Assembly: GCA_000711775.1 (NCBI GenBank)
Contig: ARYC01000253.1
Span: 62,001-126,000, forward strand
Origin: Oxytricha trifallax
Lineage: Eukaryota; Ciliophora; Spirotrichea; Sporadotrichida; Oxytrichidae
Direction of reading: 5' to 3'
Length of the DNA stretch: 64,000 bases
Every line of letters begins with the position of its first letter. Positions within the stretch are counted from its first letter, which is position 1. The translations under genes were made by a program, and so were the position numbers. Shown here one piece after another: positions 62,301 to 64,000 of the stretch. The notes below the pieces were generated by a model. That model had not been told where the DNA came from. It saw only the letters and a program-made list of their open reading frames with translations, and did no database searches.

Positions 62301-62909
62301 TAAAATTTACTTAGTGCCGGTACTAAATGAGCTTAATTTTAATTAGTACCAATTTAATAGTACCAAAACTTAATTAGGACCTACTTTTAATCAAGTGAGG
62401 TTTTAATGGAAAAGTTCCAATCTGGTAAAAAACCTAATTGGTGCCAGTACCAACCTTATTTATTCTAAATTAGTACCAAGGCAATTAAATAAATGGAGTC
62501 TCAAGTAATTATAAGAATTAGATTTCATTAAATTTAGATAGTTAAGTTAAATAAGTAAAGCAAACAAAAAATGCAATTTCATTTAAATTTTCTTTGTTAA
62601 TAAGTATTTACATAACATTTATATAGATGTAGAGATGATGAATTGAAAAAGAATAAAAACCTTCATCTTGAAAACAATAAATAACATTGAATCTTACATA
62701 AAATATGAAATTAATCAAAAAGAAACCCTAATCCCCAACATTACCCTCATCAATCAAAACACATATAAAACTCATTAAGGGGTTTTGGGGTTTTGACTGA
62801 CATTCACGGCATGCCAATCGATCCAAAGAAAAAATACACTCACAGCATTGAAATTAGAACTCAAAAAGAGAAGGAAAGAGAAGAAAGAGAGAAGAGAGAG
62901 AAAGCTTGA
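59350..62909 (+). CDS. Thioredoxin-like/glycosyltransferase-like protein, array copy C, split by a TBE derivative
   Basis: First recognised block is LAGNSKNLTFSGSLNTDKSL at 59360, so the N-terminal signal and following blocks seen in copy B are not here. Then MIEFKNEFLELLKMPKGKDF and SDDCPRC|SEIMTFYEELAD, joined by an IES with pointer TGCT. Then IFWGIWPYDLPHTRWYN, KPYAAKLDGYEVASFDD, PIGIQSYRSWPIFNQWEHD, PRINFAESDVQW, FVPSVSDASPRILTQALT, VNKFIAGGSKYVTNKTGSL and ASGVLQPRAWYEPEAY. The frame is split at MHWNT by the element at 61576-62795; removal gives MHWNT-DIHGMPIDP, matching copy B's DVNGYKED, and ends at TGA 62907-62909. Confidence 0.65.
59672..59725 (+). other. IES, 54 bp, pointer TGCT
   Basis: TGCT at 59672-59675 and 59726-59729. 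Removal joins DDCPRC to SEIMTFYEELAD, as copy B predicts. Confidence 0.78.
61573..61575. repeat. Target-site duplication ACT (left)
   Basis: Partner at 62796-62798; matches ANT. Confidence 0.85.
61576..62795. mobile_element. Short non-autonomous TBE derivative, 1220 bp
   Basis: Ends CAAAACCCCAAAACCCC in inverted orientation. Terminal repeats at 61576-61648 and 62723-62795 are identical over 73 bp. No transposase, kinase or 22-kDa ORF is present. It keeps a block at 62160-62480 related to the GGTACC-type intergenic block of full TBEs. Flanked by ACT duplications. Confidence 0.9.
62160..62480. promoter_or_regulatory. TBE GGTACC-type block in the short element
   Basis: Reads like 20580-20960, including AATATGGGTATCTTATAAGA, GGTCAACC, TTTCAGAGATGGA and several GGTAC/AGTACC motifs. 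Probably retained from a full TBE. Confidence 0.65.
62796..62798. repeat. Target-site duplication ACT (right)
   Basis: Partner of 61573-61575. Confidence 0.85.
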
Positions 62910-63218
62910 ATTAAAACGAATATTAATAAAAATTATTTCGTTAAGAAGTGATATCCCTAGAATATGGTGTTTTAACTAACTTTACAGCATTAATTTCATT
63001 TTCTTTTAACATAGAATAATATAAAAAAAGCTGGTAGATTATCATGAAAAATTGAATATAGAAGAAATAAAAAATTTGAAATTTTTTATGTCAAATATAT
63101 TTAGATATACTTTAATTACAGTGTTTTGCTAAAATTGTGTGAAATTTAAAATAAGTATATATTTTGATGTGAGTTTTACAAAGTAATTTTAAATTAATTA
63201 CGGTAATTATTGATAAAA
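62910..63218. other. Intergenic, AT rich
   Basis: Between array copies C and D; nothing coding seen. Confidence 0.45.
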
Positions 63219-64000
63219 ATGCTAGCGGACTTTATCAAGCTAATCACTTTGTAGTGCTCTTTACTAAGTTCTTCGATGGACTATGACTTTGTTTAAAATA
63301 AAACTATTATATATTTTGAATGCTTAATGATATATAGTTATTAATTTATATATATTTCAACAAGACTTCAAGATGAATCTCAACTTGATATTTGTATAAG
63401 TGCCAGCTCTCAATTTAGGTTATGAAAAAAAGAACATTTTATAGGAGCATATTTTTGTATTTTTGGTCTTTAGAGTTGTAAAAAACATTTTATGAGGGAT
63501 TCGATTGGGAGAGTTCTTGGGATAACACATATCAAGTGATACACTACTACGATGATAACTATATAAAACTCAATCCAAATTCTAGCATCACCACTCAATC
63601 ATCTTTATATTTAAGAAGTTTCACAATTTTTTAATTACGCGATACTAATTAAAAATGTTTATACATTCTTCTGATGATCATAAATGCTTGAACACTAAAT
63701 ATGGAATGGACAGTAAACGCACGCTTTTGTATCAAAACTTCGCAAAAGACAATATTGTATTCTTATATGAAGAGTCTCCTGAGTATCACAATAAACAATA
63801 CTTCCTCGATGTTTTTATTTTGTTTATAATATTGATGTAAATTTCACAATATAAATTATTCAACATATAGGGAATAATTTCATTTTTATGTTGCTAAATA
63901 ATGGTTCGAGGAATTTAAAAATTAAAGTGTGCATATCCGCGTATACTTCGCAAGAGCGGGAGCTGGAGAACATCAATAGTGGCCAAAAGTACACTAAAAA
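63219..64000 (+). CDS. Array copy D, 5' part (runs off window)
   Basis: ATG 63219 (MLADFIKLITLQCSLLSSSM) matches the start of copy B nearly residue for residue, then after an IES KMNLNLIFVQVPALNLGYEK. Further segments: WESSWDNTYQVIHYYDDNY; GMDSKRTLLYQNFAKDNIVF (compare copy B GLDPERMLFQNFGKDNVVF); VHIRVYFARAGAGEHQQW. The thioredoxin-like and glycosyltransferase-like parts would lie past the window edge. Confidence 0.65.

Noticed and set aside
1..64000. Standard-code ORFs of 60-110 codons as separate genes
   Set aside because: They break at TAA/TAG that are glutamine here. They were merged into longer ciliate-code segments or dropped as shadows, for example the leucine-rich ORF at 39152-39472, which lies opposite DCP2.
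1..64000. CRISPR arrays, bacterial operons, rRNA or tRNA genes
   Set aside because: No regular spaced repeats and no bacterial-type gene layout. No tRNA or rRNA recognised by eye, though a tRNA scan was not run.

Overview
This window looks like germline (micronuclear) DNA of a spirotrich ciliate, most likely Oxytricha trifallax or a close relative. Three signs support this. Real genes use TAA and TAG as glutamine and TGA as the only stop, so standard-code ORF calls break them up. Coding segments are interrupted by short AT-rich internal eliminated sequences (IESs) flanked by 2-9 bp direct repeats (pointers), and removing the IES restores frame; I checked many of these by hand. Three mobile elements begin and end with C4A4 telomere-like repeats and sit between 3-bp ANT duplications, which is the hallmark of TBE (telomere-bearing element) transposons of Oxytricha.

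Layout. 0-3 kb: the 5' end of a thiolase gene and a decayed thiolase copy on the minus strand, then a GNAT acetyltransferase. 2.8-8.6 kb: a membrane-protein gene split by a 4.1-kb TBE. 8.9-15 kb: a PAS-domain TmcB-like gene and a convergent unknown gene. 15-17.5 kb: TRM10 tRNA methyltransferase and organellar-type tryptophanyl-tRNA synthetase. 17.9-26.7 kb: a long gene in many small coding segments, split by a second TBE and ending in an FCP1-like domain without the catalytic aspartates; a convergent FCP1-like gene that has the motif follows. 28.5-33.4 kb: an unknown gene, a TmcB-like membrane protein and a small glycine-rich protein. 33.6-38.6 kb: TOM40, a small unknown gene, a mitochondrial carrier and an unknown gene. 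39-44.4 kb: DCP2 decapping enzyme, an unknown gene and a single-pass membrane protein. 44.5-51.2 kb: a DHHC palmitoyltransferase and two neighbouring genes with dynein-stalk-like helical modules, one of them also carrying an F-box, separated by a near-perfect 199-bp-arm palindrome. 51.4-64 kb: a tandem array of four related glycosyltransferase-like genes. At least two carry a thioredoxin-like CxxC segment, and the third copy is split by a 1.2-kb non-autonomous TBE derivative.

In the macronucleus these genes would probably end up on separate nanochromosomes. TBEs and IESs would be cut out during development, and in each TBE-interrupted gene one copy of the 3-bp duplication left behind gives an open frame. 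All protein identifications are from motifs read by eye; no database search was run.
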